64,000 nucleotides of DNA from positions 1 through 64,000 of the forward strand of contig NZ_RHLK01000013.1 in assembly GCF_009757775.1 (NCBI RefSeq). The letters are read 5' to 3'. This document shows positions 53,914-63,064 of the stretch, one piece after another. Within the stretch, counting starts at the first letter, position 1. Each line of letters begins with the position of its first letter. The notes beneath the pieces were generated by a model. It had not been told where the DNA came from and made no database searches. It saw only the letters and a program-made list of their open reading frames with translations. This DNA is from Paenibacillus lutrae (GTDB lineage: Bacteria; Bacillota; Bacilli; Paenibacillales; NBRC-103111). A program made the translations under genes and the position numbers.

Positions 53914-56529
53914 ATGAGATTTACCAGCAAGTTGTGGAGAACGACACTGGCTTTTGTCGTCGCATTTCAAGTCGTCGCTTCCACACCTTTACCGACCTTT
54001 GCCGCAGAGCCGTCCGTCACTCTCAAATCGGAGAACATACTAACATCGGGTGCCGTGATGAAAAGATATGTTTGGAAGTTTACCAGAAACAACAAACAGG
54101 TTACGGCGAATGCCAATGTTATTGAAGTGGATTTGACAAATCCCTATGTCAAACTGGATGTAATGTCGGGGAAGACTACGACGCTAACGGATAAGCAGAC
54201 CGTGATGACTATGGCCAAAGAATCCGGAGCCGTAGCTGGCGTAAACGGAGACTTTTTTAATACCCAAGCAGAAGGTGTGCCGTTAGGTCCGCAAATTACC
54301 AATGGGCAGATTATTACTTCGCCGGTTAATAACATGAAAGGCTTGTACGCCTTTGGAGTAACGAAAGACAACAAACCGGTAATTGATCTGTTCGCGTTCC
54401 AGGGTACGATTAAAGCAAGCAATGGTGCAGCTTTTGATCTAGGTGGTATCAACAAAACCTACTACTGGTTCGACGATGGTACTCACAGCCATAAAGACGG
54501 GTTGTTCATGTATACAGAAGCATGGGGACAAGTGGAACGTTCGAATGACGGTCAATCGACTCCTACTGAGGTGTTAGTGCAAGATGGAGTGATCAAGCAA
54601 ATTGCCGTTAACTCTGTCATTAAACAGGTACCGCCGGCCAACGGCTATATCCTGCGCGCTGCTGGCAAGTCAGCTGAGTTCGTTAAAACGAATTTGAAGG
54701 TAGGCGAGAAGCTGACTTCGAATTATGCTTTTACAAATCAAAGAACGGGTGCAGTTTATCCCAACGATACTTTCAAAATGATGATCGGAGGCCACTCCAT
54801 TCTAGTAGACGGGGGCAAGGCTACAACCTTCTCCAGAGATGTTTCTTCTCTAGGCGGCTACCGTTCCCGTACAGGAGTAGGGTACTCGAAGGATATGAAA
54901 ACGGCTTATGTAGTTACAGCCGATAAGAATGACAACAGTGCGGGCATGAGCCTGCAAGAATTCCAGAAGTTCCTGATCGCCATAGGTGCCAATAAAGCTA
55001 TGAATCTGGATGGCGGCGGGTCGACCCAAATGGTGGAGCGTCCGCTGGGCACGACAAATATACAGCTGGCTAATCAGACGGAATACGGTTCTCAGCGAAT
55101 TGTCGTTAATGGACTGGGTGTTTTTTCAACAGCTCCAAAGGGTCAAGTTAAGAGCTTAGTCGTTAAAGGCGATACGGAGCTGTTCTTGAATGAGAAATCT
55201 TCTTATACATTCAGCGCTTATGATACTTATTACAATCCAATGGCCTCGAACGGAATTCAGCCTCAGTGGCAGGTAACGAATGGACTGGGCAAATTCGAAG
55301 GAAACTCGTTTATACCGACGAAATTCGGCAGCGGAAAGCTAACGGCATCGTCCGGGGAAGGTTCATCGAGCCTTGATGTTAAAGTCATCCGACGTGCGGA
55401 TCTCAGCTCGATGAAGGTTACTAAATCCGGCGGGCCCGGCCTAGCTGCGGGTGGAAGCTATAACCTGACGGTGTCAGCTACGACTAAAAGCGGCAAAACC
55501 AAACAGCTCTCTCCGGCATCGCTCCAATGGGAAGTGCTAGGCATCAAGGGAGAAGTGAAAGATGGCGTGCTTCATGTAGAAAGTCTGGAAGGCGCTAAAA
55601 ATGCACAGGTGATTGCCCGCTATGACGGTTTTAGCAGTATGGTCAGTATTCCGATTGGCAATGAGTCCATGTGGTACAACCTGGACGATAAGTCTGTCCT
55701 GACCAATACGGATAAATATCCGGCAGAAGTAGAGGCGAAGGCAAGCATTGTAAAGAATGAGGCGGGCAACAACAGTTTGCAACTGGCCTACGATTTTACA
55801 AAAGGTAAAGGTAATAAAGCGGCTTACGCGGTGTTTAACACAAACGGAGCACAGCTCTACGGATATCCCCAAGCCATTAATTTGCGCGTGAAAGGGGACG
55901 AAAGCGAGAACTGGCTGCGTGCGGAGATCATTGATGCGAATGGCAAAAAAGAGCTGGTCGAACTGGCCAAAAATATTAACTGGCAGGGATGGAAATCCGT
56001 ATCCGCCAATTTATCCGGTTTAAATCTGAAATATCCGCTGACCATACGCAGTATTTATGTCGTGAATCCTGAACAGGGTCAGGACGAGCGTGCCCTTCAA
56101 GGTAAAATCGAGCTGGATGATATTTCATTCAGTTATCCGGATTACGGCACGGCTGGATCTATGTCTAAAGTGAAGCTGCAAATCGGAAGTAAAACGGCGA
56201 CCGTCGACGGGAAAACGTATGCACTGGAGCAAGCTCCTATTAACGATGCAGGCAACACACTGGTCCCTATCCGTTTCGTGTCCGAAGCGCTCGGAGCTAA
56301 AGTGTTGTGGAATCAGGAAGAACTGCGCGCGACCGTAGTTAAGAATAGTAACATCGTAGATATGTGGAACAATCAGCTGGATTTAATTGCTGACGGCAAG
56401 CGTGTTACAGCGGAAGTCCCACCACGGATTGTGAACAATTTGACGATGGTTCCCCTGCGGATTATCACTGAAAATCTGGGCTGGAAAGTCACTTGGAACC
56501 AGCAAGAACAGTCCGTTACACTGCAATAA
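53914..56529 (+). CDS. Secreted phosphodiester glycosidase-type protein with copper amine oxidase N-like domain
   Basis: An 871-residue exported protein. The signal peptide covers about residues 1-31. The NAGPA (phosphodiester glycosidase, DUF2233) domain covers about 85-410 with VAGVNGDFF, GYRSRTGVGYS and NLDGGGSTQM, the family's active-site region. Middle beta domains (about 420-760) include an Ig-like segment and a carbohydrate-binding-like module (MWYNLDD...ISFSYPDYG). The C-terminal about 100 residues form a stalk domain of the copper amine oxidase N-terminal type, with two repeats (LVPIRFVSEALGAKVLWNQ and MVPLRIITENLGWKVTWNQ). Family members cleave GlcNAc- or wall-polymer phosphodiesters. 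A role in wall-polymer or exopolymer turnover is inferred. Confidence 0.88.
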   Translation: MRFTSKLWRTTLAFVVAFQVVASTPLPTFAAEPSVTLKSENILTSGAVMKRYVWKFTRNNKQVTANANVIEVDLTNPYVKLDVMSGKTTTLTDKQTVMTMAKESGAVAGVNGDFFNTQAEGVPLGPQITNGQIITSPVNNMKGLYAFGVTKDNKPVIDLFAFQGTIKASNGAAFDLGGINKTYYWFDDGTHSHKDGLFMYTEAWGQVERSNDGQSTPTEVLVQDGVIKQIAVNSVIKQVPPANGYILRAAGKSAEFVKTNLKVGEKLTSNYAFTNQRTGAVYPNDTFKMMIGGHSILVDGGKATTFSRDVSSLGGYRSRTGVGYSKDMKTAYVVTADKNDNSAGMSLQEFQKFLIAIGANKAMNLDGGGSTQMVERPLGTTNIQLANQTEYGSQRIVVNGLGVFSTAPKGQVKSLVVKGDTELFLNEKSSYTFSAYDTYYNPMASNGIQPQWQVTNGLGKFEGNSFIPTKFGSGKLTASSGEGSSSLDVKVIRRADLSSMKVTKSGGPGLAAGGSYNLTVSATTKSGKTKQLSPASLQWEVLGIKGEVKDGVLHVESLEGAKNAQVIARYDGFSSMVSIPIGNESMWYNLDDKSVLTNTDKYPAEVEAKASIVKNEAGNNSLQLAYDFTKGKGNKAAYAVFNTNGAQLYGYPQAINLRVKGDESENWLRAEIIDANGKKELVELAKNINWQGWKSVSANLSGLNLKYPLTIRSIYVVNPEQGQDERALQGKIELDDISFSYPDYGTAGSMSKVKLQIGSKTATVDGKTYALEQAPINDAGNTLVPIRFVSEALGAKVLWNQEELRATVVKNSNIVDMWNNQLDLIADGKRVTAEVPPRIVNNLTMVPLRIITENLGWKVTWNQQEQSVTLQ

Positions 56530-56619
56530 ATAGTTCTATTAGTTTACTCTCAAATGATCCAAAGTATGGTACTATAGAAGGCAGACCAATTTGTTTTTGA
56601 TAAAGGAGTTTGGAGCGAG

Positions 56620-57807
56620 TTGCAGGTAGATGCATTGGATCGTGTCATCAAGAATGCTATCGAAGTCATGGAAAGCAGCAAGTATCAGGTCTTCGAAATT
56701 TGTGAAAGTGCGAGGAGCGAACGCGAATCCCTTCTCAAAGAATTGCAGCAAATTATCGAGGAAGTTTCCCAGACAATTGAATCGGTAGATACCCTGGAAC
56801 GCGATTATAAGCGTGCACGCGTACGTCTGACGGATGTGAGCCGCGACTTTGCCAAATACCGGGAAACCCATATTAAAGTTGCATATGAGGCAGCTATCTC
56901 GCTACAGCTTCAGCTTACCGTTTCAAGAGAGAAAGAGAATCACCTGAAAGCAAGACGCAATGATATTCAGAAGCGTATTAAGAATGTAGATAGACAGCTC
57001 GAGCGGGCGGAAATGATTGTCTCTCAAATGAATGTGGTGCTTGAGTACTTATCAGGAGATTTGAATCAGGTAACCCGTATTCTGGAGTCGGCTAAAAATC
57101 GTCAGCTGCTCGGGCTGAAAATTATTTTGGGGCAGGAAGAAGAACGTAAACGAATTGCCCGTGAAATTCACGATGGTATGGCCCAGACCATGGCGAACCT
57201 TGTACTTCGTACAGAGATTGCGGAAAGAATGGTCACTAAGCAAGAGTACCAGGCTGCCAAAGAAGAACTTATGGATCTTAAGTCCCAGTTACGCAGCGGG
57301 CTAGAAGAAGTACGCAAAACGATCTATAATCTTAGGCCAATGGCTCTAGATGACCTTGGGTTAATTCCAACCTTGCGGAAATTTTTGCAGGATTTCGAGG
57401 ATAAGACCCAAGTACATACAAAATTCGAGCTTTCTGGAAAAGAAACAAGACTTCCATCCGGGATGGAAGTTGCTATATTCCGTTTGGTTCAAGAAGCATT
57501 TTCAAATATTCTCAAACATGCTCAGGCAACATTTGTCACACTCGAATTATCTCTTCGTGAAGATCTGGTCAACATATCGATTAACGATAACGGAATCGGA
57601 TTTAATGTGGAATTGACCGAGCACAAGATCGCCAAAGGTAATAATTTCGGAATACTGGGGATGCGAGAACGGTTGAAGCTACTCGAAGGGGACATGGCCA
57701 TCTACTCAGAAAAGGACGTGGGAACGAAAATTACGATGTTGATTCCCATTCGCGCAGAGAACAAGGAGGAAATTGGTAATGGACAACCAGGGGAGTCCCA
57801 AGCGTAA
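56620..57807 (+). CDS. degS: Two-component sensor histidine kinase DegS
   Basis: A 395-residue cytoplasmic HisKA_3-type kinase. The N-terminal DegS sensory coiled-coil covers about residues 5-175. H184 in ARREIHDGMAQ-like REIHDGMAQTMANL is the phosphorylation site, matching B. subtilis H189. The HATPase domain shows VQEAFSNILKHAQA (N box), NDNGIGFN (G1) and GILGMRERLKLLEG (G2). It phosphorylates DegU, the regulator of exoenzymes, competence and motility. It starts at TTG 56620 with a purine-rich upstream stretch and overlaps degU. Confidence 0.95.
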   Translation: MQVDALDRVIKNAIEVMESSKYQVFEICESARSERESLLKELQQIIEEVSQTIESVDTLERDYKRARVRLTDVSRDFAKYRETHIKVAYEAAISLQLQLTVSREKENHLKARRNDIQKRIKNVDRQLERAEMIVSQMNVVLEYLSGDLNQVTRILESAKNRQLLGLKIILGQEEERKRIAREIHDGMAQTMANLVLRTEIAERMVTKQEYQAAKEELMDLKSQLRSGLEEVRKTIYNLRPMALDDLGLIPTLRKFLQDFEDKTQVHTKFELSGKETRLPSGMEVAIFRLVQEAFSNILKHAQATFVTLELSLREDLVNISINDNGIGFNVELTEHKIAKGNNFGILGMRERLKLLEGDMAIYSEKDVGTKITMLIPIRAENKEEIGNGQPGESQA

Positions 57808-58504
57808 TGTAAAACTCATTCTTGCGGACGATCATCAGCTGTTTCGGGAAGGCCTCAAACGAATTATCAACATGGAAGATGATATGGAAGTTATCGGAGA
57901 ATGCGGAGACGGCATTCAGGTAATCGAGCTTTGCAATGACCTGCAGCCGGATGTGGTTTTGATGGACATAAACATGCCGCTGGAGAATGGTGTAGTCGCT
58001 ACAGAGCGTTTGAAGCTTATTTTTCCGGACATCAAAGTCATTATTCTATCTATCCATGATGATGAAAGCTATGTATTCGAGACACTTCGTAAAGGGGCAT
58101 CCGGATACCTGCTTAAAGATATGGAAGCAGAGGCACTGATTAATGCGATCCGTTCCGTAGTTGCGGGACATGCTTATATCCACCCGAAAGTTACAGGCAA
58201 ACTGATCAATCAGTTGCGTCGTATGACCTACCTGGACGATAACGGAGTTATGGGTTCAGGCAATGGCGTGCAAGAATCAGGCTTGAAGTATATTCACGTG
58301 CCAACAAGCCCGCTTACTAAGCGTGAGGCGGAAGTACTGCGTCTAATGGCTGAGGGCAAAAGCAACAAGCTGATCGGAGAGTTCCTCTACATCAGTGAGA
58401 AAACCGTTAAGAACCACGTGAGCAGCATTCTTCAGAAAATGGAAGTCGACGACCGTACGCAGGCCGTTATTATAGCCATCAAGAACGGCTGGGTTACCTT
58501 ATAG
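57779..58504 (+). CDS. degU: Response regulator DegU
   Basis: A 241-residue NarL/FixJ-type regulator. The receiver domain has ADDHQ near residues 16-20 and the phospho-accepting D63 in VVLMDINMP. The LuxR-type HTH (about 175-238) reads LTKREAEVLRLMAEGKSNKLIG and SEKTVKNHVSSILQKM. AAGGAGGAA lies 8 nt before ATG 57779, within the end of degS. A linker insertion (about residues 145-170, Gly/Asn-rich) makes it slightly longer than B. subtilis DegU. Confidence 0.96.
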   Translation: MDNQGSPKRNVKLILADDHQLFREGLKRIINMEDDMEVIGECGDGIQVIELCNDLQPDVVLMDINMPLENGVVATERLKLIFPDIKVIILSIHDDESYVFETLRKGASGYLLKDMEAEALINAIRSVVAGHAYIHPKVTGKLINQLRRMTYLDDNGVMGSGNGVQESGLKYIHVPTSPLTKREAEVLRLMAEGKSNKLIGEFLYISEKTVKNHVSSILQKMEVDDRTQAVIIAIKNGWVTL

Positions 58505-58511
58505 GAACCAA

Positions 58512-58547
58512 CCCTCCCGCCAAGGCATATAGTATGCTAAGGGAGGG
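58512..58547 (+). promoter_or_regulatory. Hairpin sequestering the ribosome site downstream of degU
   Basis: CCCTCCC (58512-58518) pairs perfectly with GGGAGGG (58541-58547), and an inner stem GCATA/TATGC (58525-58537) extends the fold. GGGAGGGAG is the ribosome site of the next gene, so the fold would hide it. There is no T run, so termination is unlikely. Confidence 0.65.
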
Positions 58548-58554
58548 AGCCGTC

Positions 58555-58947
58555 ATGTGGATTGGATTATTGTGTGTGGTAGGGAGCTACATTCTGAGTG
58601 TATGTATGCTCCACGTGTTTAATCGTTCCAGGAAGGCCGATCGCACGTATCACCTAGTGCTTGTTACCAAAGATAATCAACTGCATATTGAATGGTACAT
58701 TCGCTCTTTATTTTTTATAACCCGTCTCAGTGGAAAGTCCATATCTGTCACCTTAATTGACGAAGGATCAACGGATGATACGCTTGGAATCGCAGAGCGG
58801 TTATCGAAGTTGTATGAACTGGAGATTATGGCAAACAGACCGGATCATTCCTGGGAACAATGGGCGGAGTCCTCACAGCGCGATGAAATCGTTATTATGC
58901 ATGTAAGCAATCAAAAACAGTTGGTCAAACTACCTTTGTTTGAATAA
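58555..58947 (+). CDS. Small membrane-anchored GT2-like protein, function unknown
   Basis: A 130-residue protein. An N-terminal membrane helix (about residues 3-20) is followed by a segment resembling only the first half of a GT-A family 2 fold: HLVLVTKDNQLHIEWYIRSL and VTLIDEGSTDDTLGIAERL. It ends before the usual DxD and acceptor regions, so glycosyltransferase activity is doubtful. ATG 58555 follows GGGAGGGAG, which is buried in a hairpin. It sits between degU and comFA, where B. subtilis has yviA. Confidence 0.7.
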   Translation: MWIGLLCVVGSYILSVCMLHVFNRSRKADRTYHLVLVTKDNQLHIEWYIRSLFFITRLSGKSISVTLIDEGSTDDTLGIAERLSKLYELEIMANRPDHSWEQWAESSQRDEIVIMHVSNQKQLVKLPLFE

Positions 58948-59028
58948 GCGATTGCTGACCAATTCCGAGTAACCGGGACTGATTTTACGTAATCGTTTAC
59001 ATGAAACAATCCATAAAGCGGGTGAGCT

Positions 59029-61416
59029 ATGAAAGTTCATGTCTACGCCGCTGCCAACGATACAAACTGGCAATGGCATATCTCCTTATCGATTTCTGTG
59101 GATTGCGAGTATTGGTTCGAGAGGTTCGGGCCTACAGTACGGATTGTGCTGCTGGAGCCCCCTGTCTCTATGGGACAAGCTCTTAGCATGATTGAATACT
59201 TGGTTTCAAAAGATGCAAATCCACTTCAAATATCCAACTCTCCTGCCGCGTATACCATAAACTCAAATAAATTTAATAGAATTCCCCCAGATCCCCCGAA
59301 TTATATGGAAACCTGTCAAGGCGCAGATAACACGTTAGAAGCAGCTGAATTAGTCCCGGCTCTTTGCCCCAAGGAACGACACCCTTCCCCTGATGTAAAG
59401 TACTCCTCTTGTGTATCAACCAGTATGTTCCCTCGTTCTAAAGACCTAGCATCGCAACAACCTTCTCTCGATCCATATCAGAATAATCCCCAATCCAGTT
59501 CAGCCCATATAGCTCCATCCCAATCGAATTCATTCCCGCTTATTCCCAGTATTCCTCCTGACCCCTCTGAACAATTCCATCTAGGTATAGAGACTCACCC
59601 CGCAGCAGAGCTTAGGAATTCTATCCATGCAAACCCGGCCCATATCTCTTTACACAAAAAAAGCGGGGATTTTAATCAATCTCTAAGGGCAGATCATAAT
59701 GAGGCTGATGATTTTTGTAACAATCCTCTTATAAAAGGAATTTCCAACTTTCTTCCAAAAAAGTTTCTCAATGTATCTCCGGATTTACGTTTTCACATAA
59801 TTTCTTATGATAGTTGGATATCCGGTGACACACTGAAGAATCCAATTGATGATGCACTTTATATAAATATCGTACGGGCGCTTGAGGGCAGGAATTTGCT
59901 AAAAGATGAGCTGCTTAGACTACTGGATTCTATGGGGCAGCAGCATTTGATTACAGAAAAAGGCGAGTGGAAGTCCTATCTGCAGCTAGCCTATCTAAAC
60001 GGGGATATACAGGTAACGAATGGCTTGGATTGGCACCGACGAAGTATCTTTCCTGCATGGTGGCGTAAAAAGCTGTATTATTCGTGCAAGCGTTGCGGAA
60101 GTTCAAGATTCCACGTAACGCCTTGCTATCACTGCGGAACGGACTGCCCATATTGTGAGGAGTGTCTGACTATGGGGCGCATGAGATATTGTACTTTGTT
60201 AATCCAGGGGAGCCGAAATCGGGATGATACAGCCCTAGCTAATGATTTAAAGCGAAGGAATCTACCTGAGAGGGTAAGCGCTGAAGGATTTGAACGCTTT
60301 TTGGCACCGTGGGGTCTAAGCCCGGCACAGATGGCTGCATCTCGCGAAGCGCTGTCTTTTCTCTGCACCACAGGTCCCGGCGCGGCGGCGAATCAACAGC
60401 CGCGCCCAGAGCCGGCGCCCAGCTTTCTTATCTGGGCCGTAACAGGAGCGGGAAAAACCGAAATGATTTTCCCGCTCCTCCAGTACGAGCTTGCGCACGG
60501 ACGCAAGCTTGCCATCGCCACGCCGCGCAGGGACGTCGTGCTCGAGTTGCAGCCGCGTCTTGCGCGCGCATTCGAAGGCTGCAGCATCGTCACGCTCTAC
60601 GGCGGCGGCAGTCAGACCTGGGAAAGCGGCGATATTACGATCGCTACTACGCATCAGCTTATGCGCTTCGCGCATGCGTTTGATTGCGTAATTATCGATG
60701 AGATCGACGCTTTCCCGTACCTGAACAGCGCGGCACTCGAATTCGCCGCGCGCAAGGCTTTGGCGCCGGGAGGACGCTATGTCCTCCTCTCGGCGACGCC
60801 TCCACGGGCATTGCAGCGCGAGGCAGCGGCGGGCCGCCTGCCTCACGTCACCGTGCCCGTGCGCTATCACCGCCAGCCGCTGCCCGTTCCGCAGCGTCTG
60901 GCGGTACCCCCGCTGCGGAAGATGCTCGACAGCGGGGTCTTGCCTCAGGCACTGCACACGCGCCTGAAGAGCTCTCTCGAACGCGGCGCGCAGCTGTTCG
61001 TGTTCGTGCCGCAAATCAAGCTGGTGGACCCGCTTGTGCAGCTGCTTGTGCAGCTGCTTGCGACCCTTTGGCCGGACAAGCGGATCGCCGGGACTTCGTC
61101 CAAAGATAGCGAAAGATCGGGTAAGGTAACCGATTTTCGGGGGAAGTATACCGATATTCTTGTGACGACGACGATATTGGAGAGGGGAGTTACCGTTCCC
61201 AAGACGGATGTTTTTATTCTCGACGCAGATTCCTCGCTGTTCAACGAAGCGGCTCTTGTCCAGATGGCTGGCCGCGCGGGCCGTTCTAAAGACGATCCCA
61301 AAGGGCGCGTTTATTTGGCGGCACCCGAGAAAACAGCTTCACAAGCACGTGCCGTAAAACAAATACAAAGAATGAACTCCATAGCCCGTAGAAGAGGGTA
61401 TCTGCTTAAAGATTGA
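59029..61416 (+). CDS. comFA: Competence DNA-uptake helicase ComFA with long N-terminal extension
   Basis: A 795-residue protein against about 463 in B. subtilis. The conserved part begins near residue 245. A four-Cys zinc motif (CKRCG...CYHCG, CPYCEEC) is near 350-385. Helicase motifs follow: Walker A WAVTGAGKTE, motif II VIIDEIDAF, motif III LLSATPP, and the C-terminal TTTILERGVTVPKTDVF with VQMAGRAGR. It should power single-stranded DNA import through ComEC. The first about 240 residues are Pro/Ser/Asn/Gln-rich and look disordered. The DNA from about 60.35 kb on is strikingly more GC-rich than the first half. AAGCGGGTGAGCT precedes ATG 59029. Confidence 0.9.
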   Translation: MKVHVYAAANDTNWQWHISLSISVDCEYWFERFGPTVRIVLLEPPVSMGQALSMIEYLVSKDANPLQISNSPAAYTINSNKFNRIPPDPPNYMETCQGADNTLEAAELVPALCPKERHPSPDVKYSSCVSTSMFPRSKDLASQQPSLDPYQNNPQSSSAHIAPSQSNSFPLIPSIPPDPSEQFHLGIETHPAAELRNSIHANPAHISLHKKSGDFNQSLRADHNEADDFCNNPLIKGISNFLPKKFLNVSPDLRFHIISYDSWISGDTLKNPIDDALYINIVRALEGRNLLKDELLRLLDSMGQQHLITEKGEWKSYLQLAYLNGDIQVTNGLDWHRRSIFPAWWRKKLYYSCKRCGSSRFHVTPCYHCGTDCPYCEECLTMGRMRYCTLLIQGSRNRDDTALANDLKRRNLPERVSAEGFERFLAPWGLSPAQMAASREALSFLCTTGPGAAANQQPRPEPAPSFLIWAVTGAGKTEMIFPLLQYELAHGRKLAIATPRRDVVLELQPRLARAFEGCSIVTLYGGGSQTWESGDITIATTHQLMRFAHAFDCVIIDEIDAFPYLNSAALEFAARKALAPGGRYVLLSATPPRALQREAAAGRLPHVTVPVRYHRQPLPVPQRLAVPPLRKMLDSGVLPQALHTRLKSSLERGAQLFVFVPQIKLVDPLVQLLVQLLATLWPDKRIAGTSSKDSERSGKVTDFRGKYTDILVTTTILERGVTVPKTDVFILDADSSLFNEAALVQMAGRAGRSKDDPKGRVYLAAPEKTASQARAVKQIQRMNSIARRRGYLLKD

Positions 61417-61432
61417 TATTTGGGGGCGGAAG

Positions 61433-62236
61433 ATGATAGGCCTGTCTGAACCGGAAAAACGCAGAAGATGGTGGAATAGAATAAAGCAGATGTTTCAACT
61501 TACAGGGGATGCCGGCAGTCACGAATCTGGCCGATCATCTTGTTTTAGCTGCGGAGGACGAAGAAATGGACAGGAGAACCCGCTGCATCTATGCAGGGAT
61601 TGTTTTGATAGGATTCCATGGATTACTGAAATCCGCTGCCCCGTATGTGGTCGTCCCGAGGATTGCCCAGACTGCAGACGGCGTCCGGTTACTTATTTTT
61701 GCTATAGCAGAAGCGCTGTAAAATACGATGCCCTGATGAAGGAATGGCTGGCCGCTTACAAGTACAGGGGGAACGAGCGGATGGTCTCCGTCTTGACCGG
61801 CATGCTAATACACGCTTATCATCAGCTGCATAAAGATATTTTGGCCCAGGGTGGAAATTTTGATTGTGTGAGCTATGTTCCGATGAACCCAAGCCGGTTG
61901 GAAGAAAGAGGATTTAACCAGGCGGAAGCACTGGCATCTGAACTGGGTGTCTTGCTCCAGTTTCCGGTTGTCCCTCTTTTGGAAAGGACTCGTCATACGG
62001 CCAAGCAGAGCTTCAAAAGCAGATCAGATCGTCTTAGGGATCTCGAAGGTGCTTTTCAAATAAGAGAGGAAGGCAGAGAATGGATGCGGGAATATTCTCA
62101 GACATTCAGCCGCACCACCTTGCGTGTGCTCATTCTCGATGATGTCTACACGACGGGGAGTACCCTTAATCAATGTGCGAAGACACTGACAAAGGAATTT
62201 CCCTTAGAGGTATACGGGTTGATGTGGGCCCGATAA
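61433..62236 (+). CDS. comFC: ComF family protein (ComFC-like phosphoribosyltransferase fold)
   Basis: A 267-residue protein. An N-terminal zinc-ribbon-like region (CFSCGG, LCRDCFD, CPVCGR, CPDC; about residues 37-82) is followed by a type I PRTase domain with VSYVPMNPSRLEERGFNQAE and the PRPP-loop-like LILDDVYTTGSTLN. It is required for transformation and possibly has a PRPP- or DNA-linked role. It starts 16 nt after comFA. The intervening comFB of B. subtilis is absent. Confidence 0.93.
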   Translation: MIGLSEPEKRRRWWNRIKQMFQLTGDAGSHESGRSSCFSCGGRRNGQENPLHLCRDCFDRIPWITEIRCPVCGRPEDCPDCRRRPVTYFCYSRSAVKYDALMKEWLAAYKYRGNERMVSVLTGMLIHAYHQLHKDILAQGGNFDCVSYVPMNPSRLEERGFNQAEALASELGVLLQFPVVPLLERTRHTAKQSFKSRSDRLRDLEGAFQIREEGREWMREYSQTFSRTTLRVLILDDVYTTGSTLNQCAKTLTKEFPLEVYGLMWAR

Positions 62237-62507
62237 TTTTTTGCTTAAAGCCGGCCGCAGTTGATTACCGGTAAGGATTTTGGTGTAATTTATTCTTTAG
62301 GCAGCTTTTTAGCATAAGGATTCTGATTGGTTAATTAAATAAGGTGGAACTCCATATGTTTCTTTTATTATATGGGTGGACCGGCTGTACGCTTTATCCT
62401 ATAAAAGGTGAATAGTAGAAAAATTCCACATACTTCCGGGCAGCACTTCTCAAGGTCAGATGGATACGTTACACTAGGTACATACCCTATTGACAAAGGT
62501 GATTACA
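62237..62507 (+). other. Spacer between comFC and yvyF
   Basis: No established element is seen. A 19-codon frame (62356-62415) with AAGGTGGA upstream and an overlapping CCATAT/ATATGG hairpin (62352-62375) is present. GTGGAA/TTCCAC could form a longer stem. A TAAA (62246-62249) with ACCGGTAA (62267-62274) is a poor sigma-D match. Confidence 0.3.
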
Positions 62508-62924
62508 ATGAGTATGAACGTACAGAACTGTCCGAGATGCGGTAAGTTATTTGTAAAGAGCTTCGCAGAGTCCTGCCCGGCGTGTGTAAAAGAAACAGAG
62601 GCACAATACACGGCGTGTGTAGAATATCTCCGCAACAATCGCAAATCGGACCTTCAGGAACTCCATGAGGGAACCGAAGTCCCAATGCGGCAAATCATCC
62701 GGTTTATCCGGGAAGGCAGAATTTCCATTGCGGATTCCCCTAATGTCACATATCCATGTGAAGTTTGCGGTTCGCCGATTCGGGAACACACGATGTGCGA
62801 CTCCTGCCGTCAGAGATTAGTCAAGGACGTTAACCAGGTTTTGGAAGAAGGCAAAAGCAGCGCTGCTGCTGAAAAGGAGTCTCTTCATTACCGGATTACA
62901 GACCGTTTGAAAGAGCGTCATTAA
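62508..62924 (+). CDS. yvyF: Flagellar operon protein YvyF (TIGR03826)
   Basis: A 138-residue protein with two Cys pairs at each end (CPRCGKLF and CPAC; CEVCG and CDSC), likely zinc-binding, joined by a central helical region with a MerR/HTH-like VPMRQIIRFIREGRI segment. It is the usual neighbour of flgM in Bacillota; the exact role is unclear. AAAGGTGAT lies 5-6 nt before ATG 62508. It ends before a terminator that overlaps the flgM promoter. Confidence 0.9.
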   Translation: MSMNVQNCPRCGKLFVKSFAESCPACVKETEAQYTACVEYLRNNRKSDLQELHEGTEVPMRQIIRFIREGRISIADSPNVTYPCEVCGSPIREHTMCDSCRQRLVKDVNQVLEEGKSSAAAEKESLHYRITDRLKERH

Positions 62925-62943
62925 CAGAAACCCGTTTTTTAAC

Positions 62944-62971
62944 TAAAAAGATCATACTCTCCTGCCGATAA
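62944..62971 (+). promoter_or_regulatory. Sigma-D promoter of flgM
   Basis: TAAA (62944-62947) and GCCGATAA (62964-62971) with a 16-nt spacer match the flagellar sigma-D consensus TAAA-N15-GCCGATAT almost perfectly, about 95 nt before flgM. In B. subtilis flgM also has a sigma-D promoter. Confidence 0.85.
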
Positions 62972-62998
62972 TAGTAATAACGATTATCGGTTTTTTTG
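62965..62998 (+). terminator. Terminator of yvyF, overlapping the sigma-D -10 element
   Basis: CCGATAAT (62965-62972) pairs with ATTATCGG (62983-62990) and is followed by seven T. The 5' arm is the sigma-D -10 element itself. Confidence 0.85.
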
Positions 62999-63064
62999 TA
63001 AGAACCGGCCGTTTTCCGGTCATTGCTACATAGAATCCTCCAAATGATATGAAGAGGTGATGAG

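Noticed and set aside
60309-61014. Long frames on both strands inside comFA
   Set aside because: Shadows caused by the high GC content; helicase motifs lie in the comFA frame.
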